Source: Mortierella sp. BCC40632 (lineage: Eukaryota > Mortierellomycota > Mortierellomycetes > Mortierellales > Mortierellaceae). From it: a stretch of 64,000 nucleotides of DNA. Positions 22,366-35,295 of the stretch are shown piece after piece. Positions within the stretch are counted from its first letter, which is position 1; every line of letters starts with the position of its first letter. Location of the stretch: contig WAEK01000007.1 of assembly GCA_011634665.1 (NCBI GenBank), forward strand, positions 1,138,001 through 1,202,000, given 5' to 3'. The notes under the pieces were generated by a model. The model made no database searches and was not told the origin of the DNA. It saw nothing but the letters and a program-made list of their open reading frames with translations. A program made the translations under genes and the position numbers.

Positions 22366-23101
22366 TTTATCTCTCCTTCAAATTCGTCTAGGCTTTCATC
22401 CAAGGACTCCTTGTTTTGATTGCACTGATCTGTATCCCATGGATGTTGTTCTTGAAGCCATACTATCTCAAGTGGGAACATAATAAGGCCCGTGCCATGG
22501 GATACCATCAGCCATCGGAGCATAACGTCCGTATCAGTACCGACAGCACGCACTCTGACGATATTGGTGGAGCTGTTGTGGCGGAGGACGATGAACATGA
22601 GGAGGACTTTGACTTTGGTGAAGAACTTATCCACCAGGTGATTCATACGATTGATTTCTGTCTTGGTTGTATCTCAAACACGGCGTCGTATCTTCGTCTT
22701 TGGGCCTTGTCGTTGGCGCACGCACAGCTGTCGGAGGTTCTGTGGTCGATGACCATTGGCACTGCATGGAAGTACCCAGGAACCATTGGAGCCATTATGA
22801 CAATCTGCATGTTTGCGGTTTGGTTCTCGTTGACGATCTTTATCCTGTGCGGTATGGAGGGTCTCTCGGCTTTCTTGCATGCTCTTCGTCTGCACTGGGT
22901 TGAGTTCAACAACAAGTTCTACCAGGTAAGAGGCTGCTTTATTTATGGTTGTTTAATCTATCCCTAGGATGGAACATAGATTTTTAACAACTATTTGTTT
23001 TGTTTTTTTTTGTGCTCCCTTACTTTCATCTACCATAGGGTACTGGATATGCTTTCGAGCCATTCTCGTTTGCAACCGTTCTATCACAGAAGGAGGCCTA
23101 A
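19831..23101 (+). CDS. VPH1: V-type proton ATPase subunit a
   Basis: Seven exons (19831-19953, 20101-20179, 20328-20563, 20661-21578, 21701-22267, 22392-22925, 23039-23101) encode 839 aa, the usual length of the family (yeast Vph1 is 840). Subunit a is the membrane stator of the V-ATPase Vo sector that carries the proton half-channels and acidifies vacuoles or Golgi. The cytosolic N-terminal half starts with FRSEEMSLIQLYIP, has a coiled coil (RQELDDLEERLLEHENRL) and ends around YGMARYREVNPGLF. The C-terminal half holds about eight membrane segments, including FAVMFGDVGHG and ASYLRLWALSLAHAQL. The Arg in the latter (about R743) corresponds to the essential proton-pathway Arg735 of yeast. The final exon is only 21 codons. 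Only one isoform is seen here, so organelle specificity cannot be told. Confidence 0.97.
22334..22364. repeat. ATT microsatellite in VPH1 intron
   Basis: About ten ATT units within the intron between exons 5 and 6 of VPH1. Confidence 0.85.
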
Positions 23102-23340
23102 TGGAAAGGCTTAGATCGGATCGCATTAACGTTTCCCTCCTCCCCTCCCCCCACTCACTATTTCTTGATGACTATCCAGATGGATTCCTATCTTTTGTTC
23201 ATGAACAAAACGATATTCACGACAATAAAAAAAAAAAAAAACTTCTCGTTTAAATGATTCGGTGTTTATTAAGAGAGGGTATTGAAGAGTACAAAGGGTG
23301 GGTTTGAGGGTGGAAATAGCTGCTCTACTACTGAAGGATC

Positions 23341-25055
23341 TTATGTTGAGATCTCAGTCTTTTCACCCTCATGCTGCTGCATCCTAATTTCCTCAATGTC
23401 CTTCTCGAGATGTGAGGCAGGGAGAGCACGGGTCTTCCAGGCGGGGACGTCTGAGTTGAAGAGCTCATCCATCTCCTCAAGGGTCCGGCCTTTAGTCTCG
23501 GGGAACATGAAGAAGACGTGGATAGTCATGGCCACACAGAAAGCGCCAAAGATAAAATAGGTGCGGTACTGAATCTTCTCCAAGGCTGGAGGCACTGCAT
23601 AAGCAAGGATGAAGTTAAAGGCCCAGTTGGAAGCAGTTGAGAGCGAGACAGCCTTGGCACGGATACGGAGTGGGTAGATCTCGGCAGGATAAGTCCAGGA
23701 GACAGGACCCCAGGAGATGGCGAAAGAGCAGACAAAGAGGTAGGAGCAGGCAATGACAGCCTTGGAGGCGGAATCGTTATTGACAATGCCCCAAGTTGTT
23801 GTACCGTTGCCCTCAAAGGAAAGAGGAGAGCCATATCGACCCATGAGACCACCGATGAGGAAGAGCCAGATCGCCATCATAGTTGAACCGATCAAGAGGA
23901 CAGGGCGACGGCCCCACTTGTCGATGAACAAAATTGCAGGGATAGTCATGACGACGTTGAGGACATATTGGATTGAAGAGGCCTGCAAATTGACGTTCTG
24001 GCCAGTAAGACCGGCACCCTGGAAGATAAAGACGATATAGTACATAGCAACGTTCATGCCCGTGAGCTGCGACCATGACTGGAGAGCCATACCAAGGAAG
24101 ACACGACGAGCAGCAGGCTTGCGGAAGAGCTCAGCGTACGAACGCGCGGCCAAAGTCGCATCAAAGTTGACAGCATCCTCAATCTCCTTGTACTCGGCCA
24201 AGACTTCGGGATCGTTCTTGTTACCGCCGGCTCTCAAGTTTGCAAGCACCTCCAAAGCTTCCTCCCAGCGACCTTGATCTGCCAGCCAACGGGGAGAATA
24301 AGGGAAGAAAAGAGTTCCAAGGAAGAGAATGATGCCTGGCACGACCTGGATTCCCCAAGGGATACGGAAGGCAGCATCCGAGTCAATGAAGGAGCAACCA
24401 TATTGAATGAAATACTGGATGAGGATACCCCAGGTGATTGCCCACTGCTGCAAAGAGACAATACGACCACGGATGTTCTTGGGTGCAATCTCGGACTGGT
24501 AGACAGGGACGATCATGGAAGCCAAACCGACAGCAACACCGTTGATGATTCTGCCGACGATCAACATAGCCACATTCACAGCAGCACACTGGATGATCGA
24601 GCCGACACACCAGATTAGAGCAGCCACCATGATGGTTCGCTTACGGGAGATCTTATCCGCAAGCGTACCAGCGATCAGAGCGCCCAAGAAAGAACCAGCA
24701 GCCATCGACGCGACAATGCCTCCCTGGAGCGAGGACGAAGGGTGGTGAAAGTAATCCTGGTAGCGCTGAGTACCAACGACTCCGGACATGGACGAGATGT
24801 CAAAACCAAAGAGCATACTAGGTGAGGCATTGAATGAAATAAGAGCGGTTAATACGGGTCATGTTGGATGAAAAGTACACCTCTGGAGCTCTGAAATGCT
24901 CAAAGAGTGGTTGTGAACATAGTGCGGTGGTAGGAAGAGTTGGCCACTACTGGGTGTAGCAACTGTGGTTACAAGTCAGAAGAAACTTACCCGCCCATGG
25001 TCGCGAACCCGCCCAAGATGTAGACGTTGTTCATAAGAGAGTACTTGCCGGGCAT
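23341..25055 (-). CDS. MFS sugar transporter
   Basis: Two exons, 25055-24991 and 24817-23341, encode 513 aa of a sugar-porter major facilitator with twelve predicted membrane spans. Exon 1 supplies MPGKYSLMNNVYILGGFATM, and the join yields GGMLFGFDISSMSG, the standard first helix. Further marks: GRIINGVAVGLASMIVPVYQ, a variant PESPR motif (PYSPRWLADQGR), SQLTGMNVAMYYIVFIF at the place of the QQLTG motif, IDKWGRRPVLL and the terminal PETKGRTLEEMDELF. The family moves hexoses and related polyols by proton symport or facilitated diffusion across the plasma membrane; the substrate cannot be assigned from sequence. A TATA box lies about 75 bp upstream. The gene is convergent with VPH1 across a 239-bp spacer and has a very long empty region upstream. 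Confidence 0.93.
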
Positions 25056-25126
25056 GATGAAGAGCGGACAAACACAGTCTTTGTGAAGGGTGAGTTTATG
25101 AGGTTGAGCGAGCGCGAAAGTAGGAA

Positions 25127-25137
25127 GTTTTTATATA
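25127..25137 (-). promoter_or_regulatory. TATA box of the sugar transporter
   Basis: On the minus strand reads TATATAAAAAC, 72-82 bp upstream of the start codon. Confidence 0.6.
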
Positions 25138-26649
25138 CAAGCGAATGGGAGGGACGGGCTGTGTAGGTGAGAGATGCGGAAGAAGAAGAGGAGGAAAGGG
25201 GTTGGCTGCAAAGAACAGTAAGGAGCAATCGAGGAAAGGGGTCTTCCTTTTTATACACATCCGCAATGAGAGAGAGCCAAAAGGCCGTGAGGCTACGACA
25301 GACCGGTGGAACGGCCAAGTGTGGCGGTCCAGAGATACAGGACCAGACCACGAAGGGGCAAGGGTGGCCTGGATGGTCTTTTCTCTCTTTTTTTTTTTTC
25401 TTTTCATCCTCGTGCCATTTGGGGACATCTGCCCATCTGGTTCGGGCAGGGTACTTTACAAAGGTATATTCTCTATTTTGCCCTTGTTTCTTCCTGTTGT
25501 TCATTCTTTACTCTGGGGTAGCAAGACCCTGCCGCCAGGCCTTCGCATTGAGAGAACAACTGAATCCCAGTCGGCGCTTCAAATCCCATCGCGTCCTCTT
25601 AACCTGTCCACTGAACTTGTCCCCGTTAAGGTTTTCCTCTGTGGGGGACCAGGAGAGGTGCTCGTTCGAAGAGTACTTTGCCTCAAGCATCAAGGCACTG
25701 ATGCTGACTTGTTTCTGCCATGGGTCACTGCCGCATTGATGGCCCTTAAAACTGCTCCTGGGTTCATCATCGTGAGGACATGCGCTTGACGATGCCTGTT
25801 TTCGGTCTAGTGTGACCAAGGTCGCGCTTTCCCCAATCGAGCATGGACGCACAAGGATGGTCCGCTCCACACATCATTCTATCCAATTCAATAAAGCTTA
25901 ATCCCGGAGGGTCTCACGGATTTTGCACATACAAAGGTACGACAATTCTTACACCGAGCCCACTCCCTTCCCCTTGCTCGATCGTTTCCTCTTTTTTCTT
26001 TTTCTTTTTCTTTTTCAACTCACAGGGGAGAAGAGCAATACGATGAAAGGGAAAAGGCCAGCTCGTAAGCATGCATCGAGAGGAAAAGTAAGCATCGGCA
26101 CTATCTTGCTCTCTGCTGATTCTTCCCCTTCTACTTTCATTCCAGGCCTTTGAGATTTTGCCATGAGTTTATGCAGAGCAAGAAAGCTAGAACGAATCTT
26201 TGTGAAGAGTGTTCCTCCAGAAACGACAGAGCTGTTCTCCTTGCCACCTTCTCTGTCTTTCTCCGCCCCTTGTTCTCCATATTTTAAGCGTGCCTGCATT
26301 CGGGCCATCTTTCATGTCCCCTCCCTTTTTAGCTGAGCAACGAATGGCACGCGAGTGGGAATGTACTTCTGTTAGCGGGTTCGGAGCTGTTCGAGGGCAA
26401 AACTCAGACTCATCACACCTCACTCTTCCCTTCCCCACCCCCCGCCATCCTCCCATTTCGCTTCTTTCGAGGCTCTTACTCATGTTTCTGTCGGCTCTAC
26501 TGCCTTTGGATCCCTAGGTTCGGTAAGGTCCAGTTCAGAAGCTTGTCTAGTAAAGTATGGAGAAAATGTGAACAAGTCTTCCCTATTTAATTGGAACTAT
26601 AGCGCAAAGCCAGTACGCCTTATTCGCGTCCTGTAAAAAAAGAGGGATC

Positions 26650-26685
<36 letters not shown>

Positions 26686-28848
26686 TCTCGAATGACAAAC
26701 AATGCCGTTTCTCAAACTACATGGTTGGACGATAGGAACACATTGAAGGAAGCAAAAGGGCCGATTGGAGCGAGTGTATTTGTGGACACAACGAAGAAAG
26801 CAACTTCTTATCTCCCGCAACTGAACATTACTCCACCGAACTTTGTGCCACGGACTAGTTAGAGAAAGAAGCGCGAGATAGAGTTGTCATTGTTGTTGCT
26901 TTTGCTGATATGTGGGCGTGGGGAGAAAGAAGAAAAAATGAACGCGCCCGTGGAAACAGTTACCCTCCAGAGAATACGCCCGTGGAGAAGCCAACTCTCT
27001 CCTATTCTCTCTAGCCCTTCTTCTTATCTTGCAGAGTACCTTCCGAGCTTGATGTGGGGGTCATGCGACCCCATTTGAAGAAAACTCGGACAAACAGACA
27101 AAGGCTCAGCCAATGTGCATCAAGGTGAAGGCGGCACTAGGGCGAAAGGCTGACAAGGGCTTTGGGTGTCTGTGGAAAAATCCCGATTCAAGAGTACGGT
27201 CTGCGCCTGCGTCCTTGTACACAATGGTGGTCTTCACAGATACGGACATCAATCCTCAGAAGAGGCATCATCGGATTTCATTTGTCGCAGTAGCACGCGG
27301 CTGCAATGCTCGCATTGGGTGGGAGTTACATATTGTACTAAGGTACCAACTGATACCTGTGTTGTGGGGAAAGAAGAGTATGTGGGAGGGTGTGTGTGGG
27401 GGAAACTTGAAGACTGTGGTTAGGCTATCTTGTCGGGCAACAGGGGGTTCCTGTGTCTCTAATACGCTCTCCGAAAAAAAAAAGAGGGCCGCCGTCTTTT
27501 GCTTTCTTCACCCTCTTTCTATCACAGGAGAGACAAGGATGCGCAAGGGTAAGTACTATACTGTCATGCAAAAGAGTCACCTCGATTCTCGGTTACGATG
27601 TACTTGTGGATACTATCTTTTTAGGGTCAAAGGACAATCGAGTGAGGCTAGATCTTTTTGGAAACAAATGGCTCCACCCCAAACTCCCTGGTTGTTCATT
27701 GTTGTCACCGGTCTACTATTCCAACCGCTCATGTCATCTCTCTCCAATGGCTATGGTCACACCATATCAAAGAGTCTACCGCTTCTCAGCATCTTTAACA
27801 TTCTCGCAGTCTTTATGGACCGAAGATTCCCAATCAAGCGGATAAACATCTTCCGTCAGGTAGCCATTCTCCATAACAAAAAAAAAAAAAAACGCTAAAT
27901 CAATCTTTTTGGTCAAGAGTTTATTGTGTTTACACCAGCTCGTAGCGGTGGAGAACCCTTCAGTTGCAACGTTAGATATCAGCAATCTATGAACGAGTTT
28001 GGGAATGCACCCTGCATAGATCGGGCAAAGAGGTCTCTCTCATCTTAAAGCCTTTCTCATAATTCAGAGCGTTGGCCTTGGATAGAAATCTCAACCATCT
28101 TCAAACGGCTGACATCCTTGCCATATTTTTCCAAGGCAATCAGTCAAAACACACTCATAAACGAGGGGTTTTTATAAAGCTCCTCTCGTCGTAATGAGAT
28201 GTCAAAATGAGAAAGGGCGAGGGCGTGCCTCCTCCTTGTCACTGCTGGGTCTTTTGCCCCAAGCTTTTATGTTTGTCACCAAATCTTGCTATCTCTTTAC
28301 TGCAATGGGGCGCCCCAAACCTCTTTCTTCTAGAGGGTAGTGATATCCACGACTATGGTGAGTGGCCCCTGTTTCTCAGATATGCCCTGAGGATGGGGCG
28401 AGTATCTTATGGGGTCAAGGATATGTGCTCGCTCAAGAGGCTCCTTGTCCTGTCTCTTATCTGTTGTCGTTTCTTCCAGTCCACGGACGAGCAAATGGCA
28501 GAACAAGACCCACACGGACTTCTTCACCTCACCTATCCTTGGCCCAATCTGCTGCCTTGAACGCCTTCATTTTACAAAGGCACGGATTAGCCCTACCAGT
28601 CAGAGTCTGTGTAACGAGGCCCAAGGCCAAGGCACAGAGTGCCGATTGGTTGAATCGACTGACGATGATGCCGACCTTCGAATAAAGTTCACACTCACTC
28701 TTGCTTACTCGCTCGGAATTGTCCTGTCGTGTTCATGATGAAAAAAGTACATTTACGAAACAGTGAGATAGTCCTGGTGGACCAACTGGTAGAGTGCACG
28801 AGAGAAAAGACCGACAAGGTTTTTGCCCATGGACAAGCCCGCTACAAG

Positions 28849-28882
<34 letters not shown>

Positions 28883-31800
28883 TGCCGTGGCCTATCTGAG
28901 AGCATCGGCCATATTTGCCATATCGGTCATATCAGACGATACCTGAGGGTCCAGGAGACAAAGACAACAAACCTTCACTTGGTCGGCCAACTCTATTGTG
29001 CAAGATCAAAAGAGTAAAGCACTCAACAAAGGAAATGAAGAATAGTGAGGTGAGATGGTGGTAACGTTTGGGACAGCTGCCTGTGTAACGACCAACAGGA
29101 GACCCTCACACTTTCTCTCTTGGTATCGAGACCAAGAAAGTGTGGACTCTGTCTGATTTTCCTAGGAGAACAATTGCTCGTCCGCCATGTGAAGGGGGGG
29201 GGTAAAAAATAACCAACGGAGATAGACACCAGGCGGTCGTATCAGTTGCTTTATCAGCCCGCCAAAAGAAATAAAAAACCCGCTTTCCCCTTCCCCAACG
29301 GTCTATCAAGAGCGTAGGTCAAAAGGGAGAAGAAAGGGGTTTCAATATTGTATCTTTCATGTCCTCTAAACGAGGCCAGTCAACGATAAGGAGCCCCAGT
29401 CCATGGGAGGATAAGCCGACTTATCATTCAAGCAGAAATCTCCCATCGCACTGCCTTCACTGCACATCTGTGACAAACCCATCTGGCCCCCCCCCCCCGG
29501 CATCGTCGTAAAAGGAAGGCCTGCAAAAAAGTGTGAGAGAAAAAAAAGGATACATGTCACAACCAGACCTTTTGTGCCTCCTTCTTCCCTTCCTCGTGTC
29601 CAATAGCTTTGAAGCTCAGCTTAGGCAGACTGCCCATGCCGACCATTCGTACGCCACGCGTGCTAGGTTTCAAGGTGGATATCACTCTGTACTCTCGGGT
29701 AGTTTCCTTCCACGCATCTTGACAGTAACCATCCTATTAACCCATTCAGAGATGACTAAAGAAAATTATCCTGGGAGTAAAGGGCTGAAAGGAAGAACTT
29801 ACAACCTTGTTACCAACAGTTCATTGGGCGAGACCAGGGCCAATGGTTCTATTTGAACTACTAAAAAGTGGCCACGCCAGCTCATGCAAATGCAGGAAGA
29901 AAAAAGAGATCAGGAACAGGCATGTAGGTGAGTTGGGAAGAAGAGGGGGAGCATGTCAGCCCCTTACTCAGATCTCGGTCCCACTCACTCAGTGTCGGCA
30001 CCTAAAACGTCTACCTCCTCGACCAACAAGATAAAGGAGTATTTCGTGGTTATAAGATAAGCCCTTTGGCAACTGGCAACCGACGGCGTCTGCCTCTTTA
30101 AAAAGAAAAGCTGGAAGCTGATGCTCCCTGGGTCCTCAATTTTACTGAGAGACTGGTGCGGCCAAAATGAGTGTAGAGGGCACGAGGGGGCTATCCTGGC
30201 CTTGATGGTATGAGGATGAACAAGGGTTCGAGGAGTGGCATGGGCCTCGTGAGAGAAGGGAGATTATGCGAGTACTACGGCTGCACCACATTGCACAGAA
30301 AAAATGCAGGTTGATTAGCAAAACTTGCCCGTCCTGGCTGCAAATATGTTCAAAGGAGCATTTATGCTTGTCCAGCCTATCGAACAAAAGAAGGATGGCA
30401 ACACTCCCCAATGAAAACAGAGAGTCAAAGATGAGAAGAAGGAGATGGCCACAAACTTTTTTTTTTTTTTTTTTTTTTGTCTAACGACCGCTGTAATGAC
30501 TTGACCTCAGATGGTGGTCATTTTTCCTCAGCCCTTCAAGTGTTAGATCTCTTTGTGGTAGTTTGCAGTTGGCTGAATTGCCTGTCATTCCTTTTAAGAC
30601 TATTTTGTCTATCCCGCTCATGCTAGTTTTCCCTGCGGTGTCTATGCTGGCGCGGGTACCAATGAAAGCTCAAAAAAAAAAAAAAAAAAAAAAAACTATT
30701 CGAGCCCTTTCCGCCTCAAAGGATGAGTGGGATAGAGTGAACTCCTTCATGGCATGGTAATTCTCTCTCAACATATGCAGGATATGGGCATTTCTCAATC
30801 AACAAGGAGAGGGCAAGTAAACAAAGAAGCGTGATTAGAGAGTGTCCGTGTGTCAAATGAGAGGCATGAGAGGCGTGCGAAATCCGTGTTGGACGGACAA
30901 CTCAACGAACGTTCTAGTGAGCGATAGAGCTCGTCTCCATTTCGCCGTCTGGCCACACGAATGATATCGTACAACGTCCCTCTCAAGGCAACCCTCCATA
31001 ATTGTAAGAAGGTTTGTCCCTTGTCCCTCACCTCTGAGTGCTCTTTATCTGGATGCTGGACACTATTTCTTTTTTTTTTTTTTGGTGGTGGTTGTCTCGA
31101 TGGTTTTCAGGGCCTATCCAGCACGTTTTGTTGGTTCAAGGGGTTATACAAGTTCTAAGCCAACCTTTTTATGAGTGTACCAGAAACAGTTTAAAGTCCA
31201 GGTCTAGGGGGGGAAGTACTCTGGCATCACGGTAGACCAAGAAGAGCAATTCCTTCATGCTTAATCGCCCAGGTACTTTCATGATCTATCTGGTCAGGCA
31301 AGTCTGCTTATCAAACTCTTGTCACGTTAGTGTGTTCTTCTGAAGAGCGGAGCAAAGAATTTGCCTTGCTTGGGGCTGCACGGTAGAAGAAGGCAAAGAG
31401 AGATAAGGTAAATATGGCATGAAGGTTAGACGCGACTACTCTAGACTGATTATTGCCTTTCGCACTTCGCCCATCAACCCCAAAGGTCTCTTTTATATAA
31501 AGTACCTTGTTTGCAACAAAAACCCAACTCTTCTGCCTTTTGACTACTATCATGCCACACTCCATGCCCCTTCCTCTCCCCTCCCTTATTTCACTGCATG
31601 TGTAAGATTGGATCTGAATGATGATCCTGATGCCATTCATTCTCAGACCCCCTTCGTGAATCTTCAGTCCGAACATTGCCCTCGTCTTGCTTCTCTCTTC
31701 ACTTTGAATCTGGTGTGTCTTGACATGGGACCTCCATCCCTTTTTAATGTCAATCGTACTGGCTGCAACAGAGAGAGGAGAGTAGCTTGAGCGACAAACG

Positions 31801-32437
31801 TTTGAACTGCTTTGCTGTTGGCAATTGGCAAGGAAAGCCTGATATGCTAATGTAGCTCTGTTCTGAACATATCTGTCGTGGTGGGGTTGACGCATGAGCA
31901 ATTGCCCTTGAAGATGGCAGTTCTGCCAAGAGTAAATAGGCTAGGCGCCCGTTTCAGGGATGCCTGATTGGAATAAACTTATGTTGTCCGAGCAACAAGG
32001 AGAGACAGAGAGCGGGGAGATCAGCAGCGATGGGGACGGCAAGGGTTGGCTCAAGTGTATGTGTTGCGTGTTTGTTGATGTCAAGCCAAGCTTCGTGCTG
32101 TGGCTACAGCCCACAAAGCCAGAAGTAGCGACATTGCGCAGAGGCGGGCGGGGATCGATAGCACAGAGAAGAGAGAGAGTCTTGGCAAACGAATAAAAAT
32201 CACCGCAACACAAGCAACCGGGCCAGAGCCACACCACACCGCCACGGGTCTCCTCTTTCTCTTCATTCATAACCCTGCTGCGACATGAGCAGAAGAAGAG
32301 CCTTCTTTCATCTTCCCCATCCTCATGCTCTGATCACCTCTCGGATCTCTTGTCCTCTTTCTTCATCGCATTCCATCGCCCCTGTACCATACCACAAGTA
32401 ATCACTCTTCTCTTTCTCACCTCCTACTTCATACCTA
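25138..32437. other. About 7.3-kb region with no supportable gene
   Basis: Nothing in this stretch resembles a known protein on either strand. The longest frames (261 codons at 27113-27898 plus, 196 at 31311-31901 minus, 214 at 25145-25789 plus) have no family motifs and unsuitable composition, and they overlap other frames of similar quality. Long A or T homopolymers occur at about 26650-26673, 28852-28880, 30459-30478 and 30674-30694. I looked for tRNA B-box patterns and common snRNA strings and saw none. It may be an extended promoter region, host non-coding RNA, or be decayed DNA. Confidence 0.5.
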
Positions 32438-33401
32438 ATGGATCTTAAGCAAGACCTTGAACCGCCATCCTACTATGGCGAGGCCAATGGGCTCTCTACC
32501 GCTCCAATTGCACCTGGACCGAGCAGACGCGACACTACAGGAAGTTTCTCTTCCGCCAGCACGAGTTACAACCCGGCCATGGCTATCTCGTTACCACCCA
32601 CAACCGCTGATAGCATCCGGATCTGCACAGTTGCACTCACTAGCACAGACAAGATCCGACTTATTGGAACACCCCCTGAACTCACAGCACCTCTGCGCTC
32701 CGGCATTCTCGAGTCATGGGGTACTATCCAACGTGAATCTTGTTATGCAGGTTCACACGAGTTCAAGCTCAAGGGTAAGCCTTGGTATGTTGAGGGCCCT
32801 GACTCTGTTCGGGCAAGAAGACTCCTCGCAGCGATCCTCATGATCATGGCTCGCAATGGCTGGAATCTGTTACAGTCCACGGGCATGACGAGACGGGACC
32901 AGGATCGAGATACACTTTTTTTTGAGTACGGAAACCCAGACGCACAAGTCGAACTGTTCACAGTATCTTTTAATCGATCGGACAGAATCCGTGTTATCGG
33001 ACTAGCACCACTTGTTAGTCAAATGGTGGCACTTGTCAAACAAGCTATCCTTTCACAATGGAAATATGGGTAAAAAGAAAAAAGAAAAAAAGACACTTGT
33101 TCGCAAGACAGAAGGATGAGTTATATCTCTGGAGTTTTGCTAATACACAACTCTTTTTCCTGTGAATAGAATCCAACGAGAAAAGGACTACTGTGGAGCA
33201 TATGAATTAAAACTAGAGGGAAGACCATTTGTCGCGGGCGGGGACCAGTCGATCTTTACACGGATGATGCTTGCACAGATGCTTGCTAACTTTAGAGCCG
33301 CAGGATTCAAGCTCTACGGATCAGTCAACATTGGCGAGGGTCATAACGAGGATGAGGTTGAGAGCTGGGTTTTCCGACGGACCACACCCTGCTGGCAATA
33401 G
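32438..33401 (+). CDS. Unknown protein with two copies of one domain
   Basis: Two exons, 32438-33069 and 33170-33401, encode 287 aa. I do not recognise the family. After about 50 disordered Ser/Pro-rich residues there are two related units of roughly 110 aa. Unit 1 begins at RICTVALTSTDKIRLIG and unit 2 at VELFTVSFNRSDRIRVIG. Both then have a segment around ILESWGTIQRE / ILSQWKYGIQRE, a Y-A-G/C-G-A plus EFKLKGKPW / ELKLEGRPF strand, a helix ending in MARNGWNLL / NFRAAGFKL, and a final aromatic strand (TLFFEYG / SWVFRRT). The splice join recreates the YGIQRE motif expected from unit 1, which supports the model. No signal peptide or membrane segment. An alpha/beta fold is likely, with an intracellular location by default. 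Confidence 0.8.
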
Positions 33402-34419
33402 GACATGCTGTGGTAAATCACAGGGCCATGGCAATCGAAGCGCATCAGAAAACTAGTCCAGGCGCTTGGCCAAAGAGTTTGCACAAAGTAGAGGCAGTCC
33501 TATACAAATAAAGTAAAACGCTGATACCCTATGCCAGATCTCCTTCTCGACTAAAAAGAAACAAGGCTAGACGAAATGAAAGATGAGAAGATTATTATCT
33601 ACTACCATGTCCAGTTACTTGAAAAATGGTTGACACTCTATTCTTTTGTTATTTCCAAAGTTTAGAAGGAGACAGATCTGTCTTCGAGCGATGTCGTGTG
33701 CATTGAAACTGCAGCTAGTCTGAATTGATGTGATTGGGTTCCTGTGATAACTGGCTTCCCGAAAGTTTTCAGTTCTGTTGTGCCTACTCACCCCCTGATA
33801 GACGCGAAGCAATTGAACAGATGTAAAGTCTGATGATTATCGACCTGAACCCTCAACTCATATGCTAAATAAGGAGACATCTCGCCCAAAGCATATGGTA
33901 TTGGAACTCTTGTCTGAACTCTGGCAACTCTTATTCGTTCACCGAAAGGCTAGAAGAGCTCGTGCCTCCAGTCTAATCAGTTCTTGTGATATTCGCCATG
34001 AAAACATAACTCAGGCCACTACGAGATCTTAGCCATTACTTGACCAGACTTGCAAAAGATACTGCTCGAGGGATTGAAGTTGGGCAATAGCATTGGTAGC
34101 AAGAAGGGACTAGACGACCATTAACAAGGTGGCACTAGGGAATATGAAGCGTGCTATCAATACCATCACAGAATCGGTCTCCAAAGACGCATATCTGTCC
34201 TCGGGAAAGATGAGCGTCAGTTCGAATGCCATTGTCCACGTGAAACAAGCCACTGTCCGGAATTCGCCCCGAGGCCTTGCAGCCCTCGGACAGAATGTTT
34301 TTCGGAGATCCTAGCACAGAGGGATAGCGCGTTCGATTAAGACTATTGGATCATCTCCATTCATCGAACAACTTCCTCATCATCTCTCCGCTCTTCCTTT
34401 TTTTGATCCCACCGCCATA
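33402..34419. other. Intergenic spacer
   Basis: About 1 kb without a supportable gene. A 61-codon frame at 34129-34314 is open on both strands and looks like chance. Confidence 0.5.
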
Positions 34420-35295
34420 ATGATCGCCCTCAAGTCCATCAGAGCTCCCTTGGTTGCTCTTTCATCGCGCATGGCTGTTACCCGCGGCATCTCCTCGTCC
34501 GCGATCATGGCCAAGAACGACCTCAAGCAGGCTTCCAACAGAGAATCGACCTGGAGTGAGAATCAGATTGAGAAGCGCATTGCCTTCCAGGGACCCCGCT
34601 TCGAGAACACCGACATTGATGCCCAGGTATCGCCTTATTTCTATCAGGACCTGGATGCATGGCAGAAATCTGGATGAATGCAAAGACTCCTTTCTCGCGG
34701 ATGTCTAACTCGTTTTCTGTACTCGTCCATCTCTCCATCTCTTCGTGACCCATTAGCCTCAACCACCAGCTGCTATTGATCTCATTGCCGAGGAGCCAAT
34801 CCGCTTTGTTGAGGGTCGTCGCGCACGCTGCGACGGTGGCGGAGGATCCTTGGGTCACCCTGCTGTCTGGATCAACTTGGTAATATATCGTCAACATACT
34901 CTCAGGAGGGCTATCGCATGTCAGCAAAGAACTAGAGAACAGGACTCATGGAAGCACATACATCCAGATTAGGCCCTTTGTCTTCATTGAGCCGCCTGGA
35001 CGCTCTCTGAAATATGTGCACAGGATGGAGTTCGTTTACTCATGGATGATACTGCTTCTTCTATTTAATTTTAATAGGATGTCCCTGGAGCTCACTCTTG
35101 CGGATACTGTATGTTCCTACTTTTCAAAATTTTGAGATTATGGCGAATGGTTGTATGACTACCGTGGCCTGATATGGGCCCGATTGGGCGACGGATTGCT
35201 GACGCTTTTTGTGCATTCTATTCTATTTTATTTTATTTTATTTTTCACATATCCTAGGCGGCATTCGTTTTGAGCAGAAGCACCACCACCACTAA
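34420..35295 (+). CDS. NDUFS6: NADH:ubiquinone oxidoreductase zinc-finger subunit (NDUFS6/13 kDa)
   Basis: Four exons (34420-34626, 34757-34879, 35078-35108, 35258-35295) encode 132 aa. This accessory subunit of mitochondrial complex I binds one zinc and is needed for late assembly of the N-module. The first 30 or so residues are Arg/Ser-rich with no acidic residue, a mitochondrial presequence. The zinc site is visible as [10 protein letters not shown] followed by CGYC (C-x8-H-x14-C-x2-C), and the chain ends in RFEQKHHHH, the His-rich tail common in the family. Exon 3 is only 31 bp; the joins give [17 protein letters not shown] without a break. Confidence 0.95.

Noticed and set aside
31311..31901. 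196-codon minus-strand frame
   Set aside because: No motif, arbitrary composition, overlaps a plus-strand frame of 123 codons, and has no plausible gene context.
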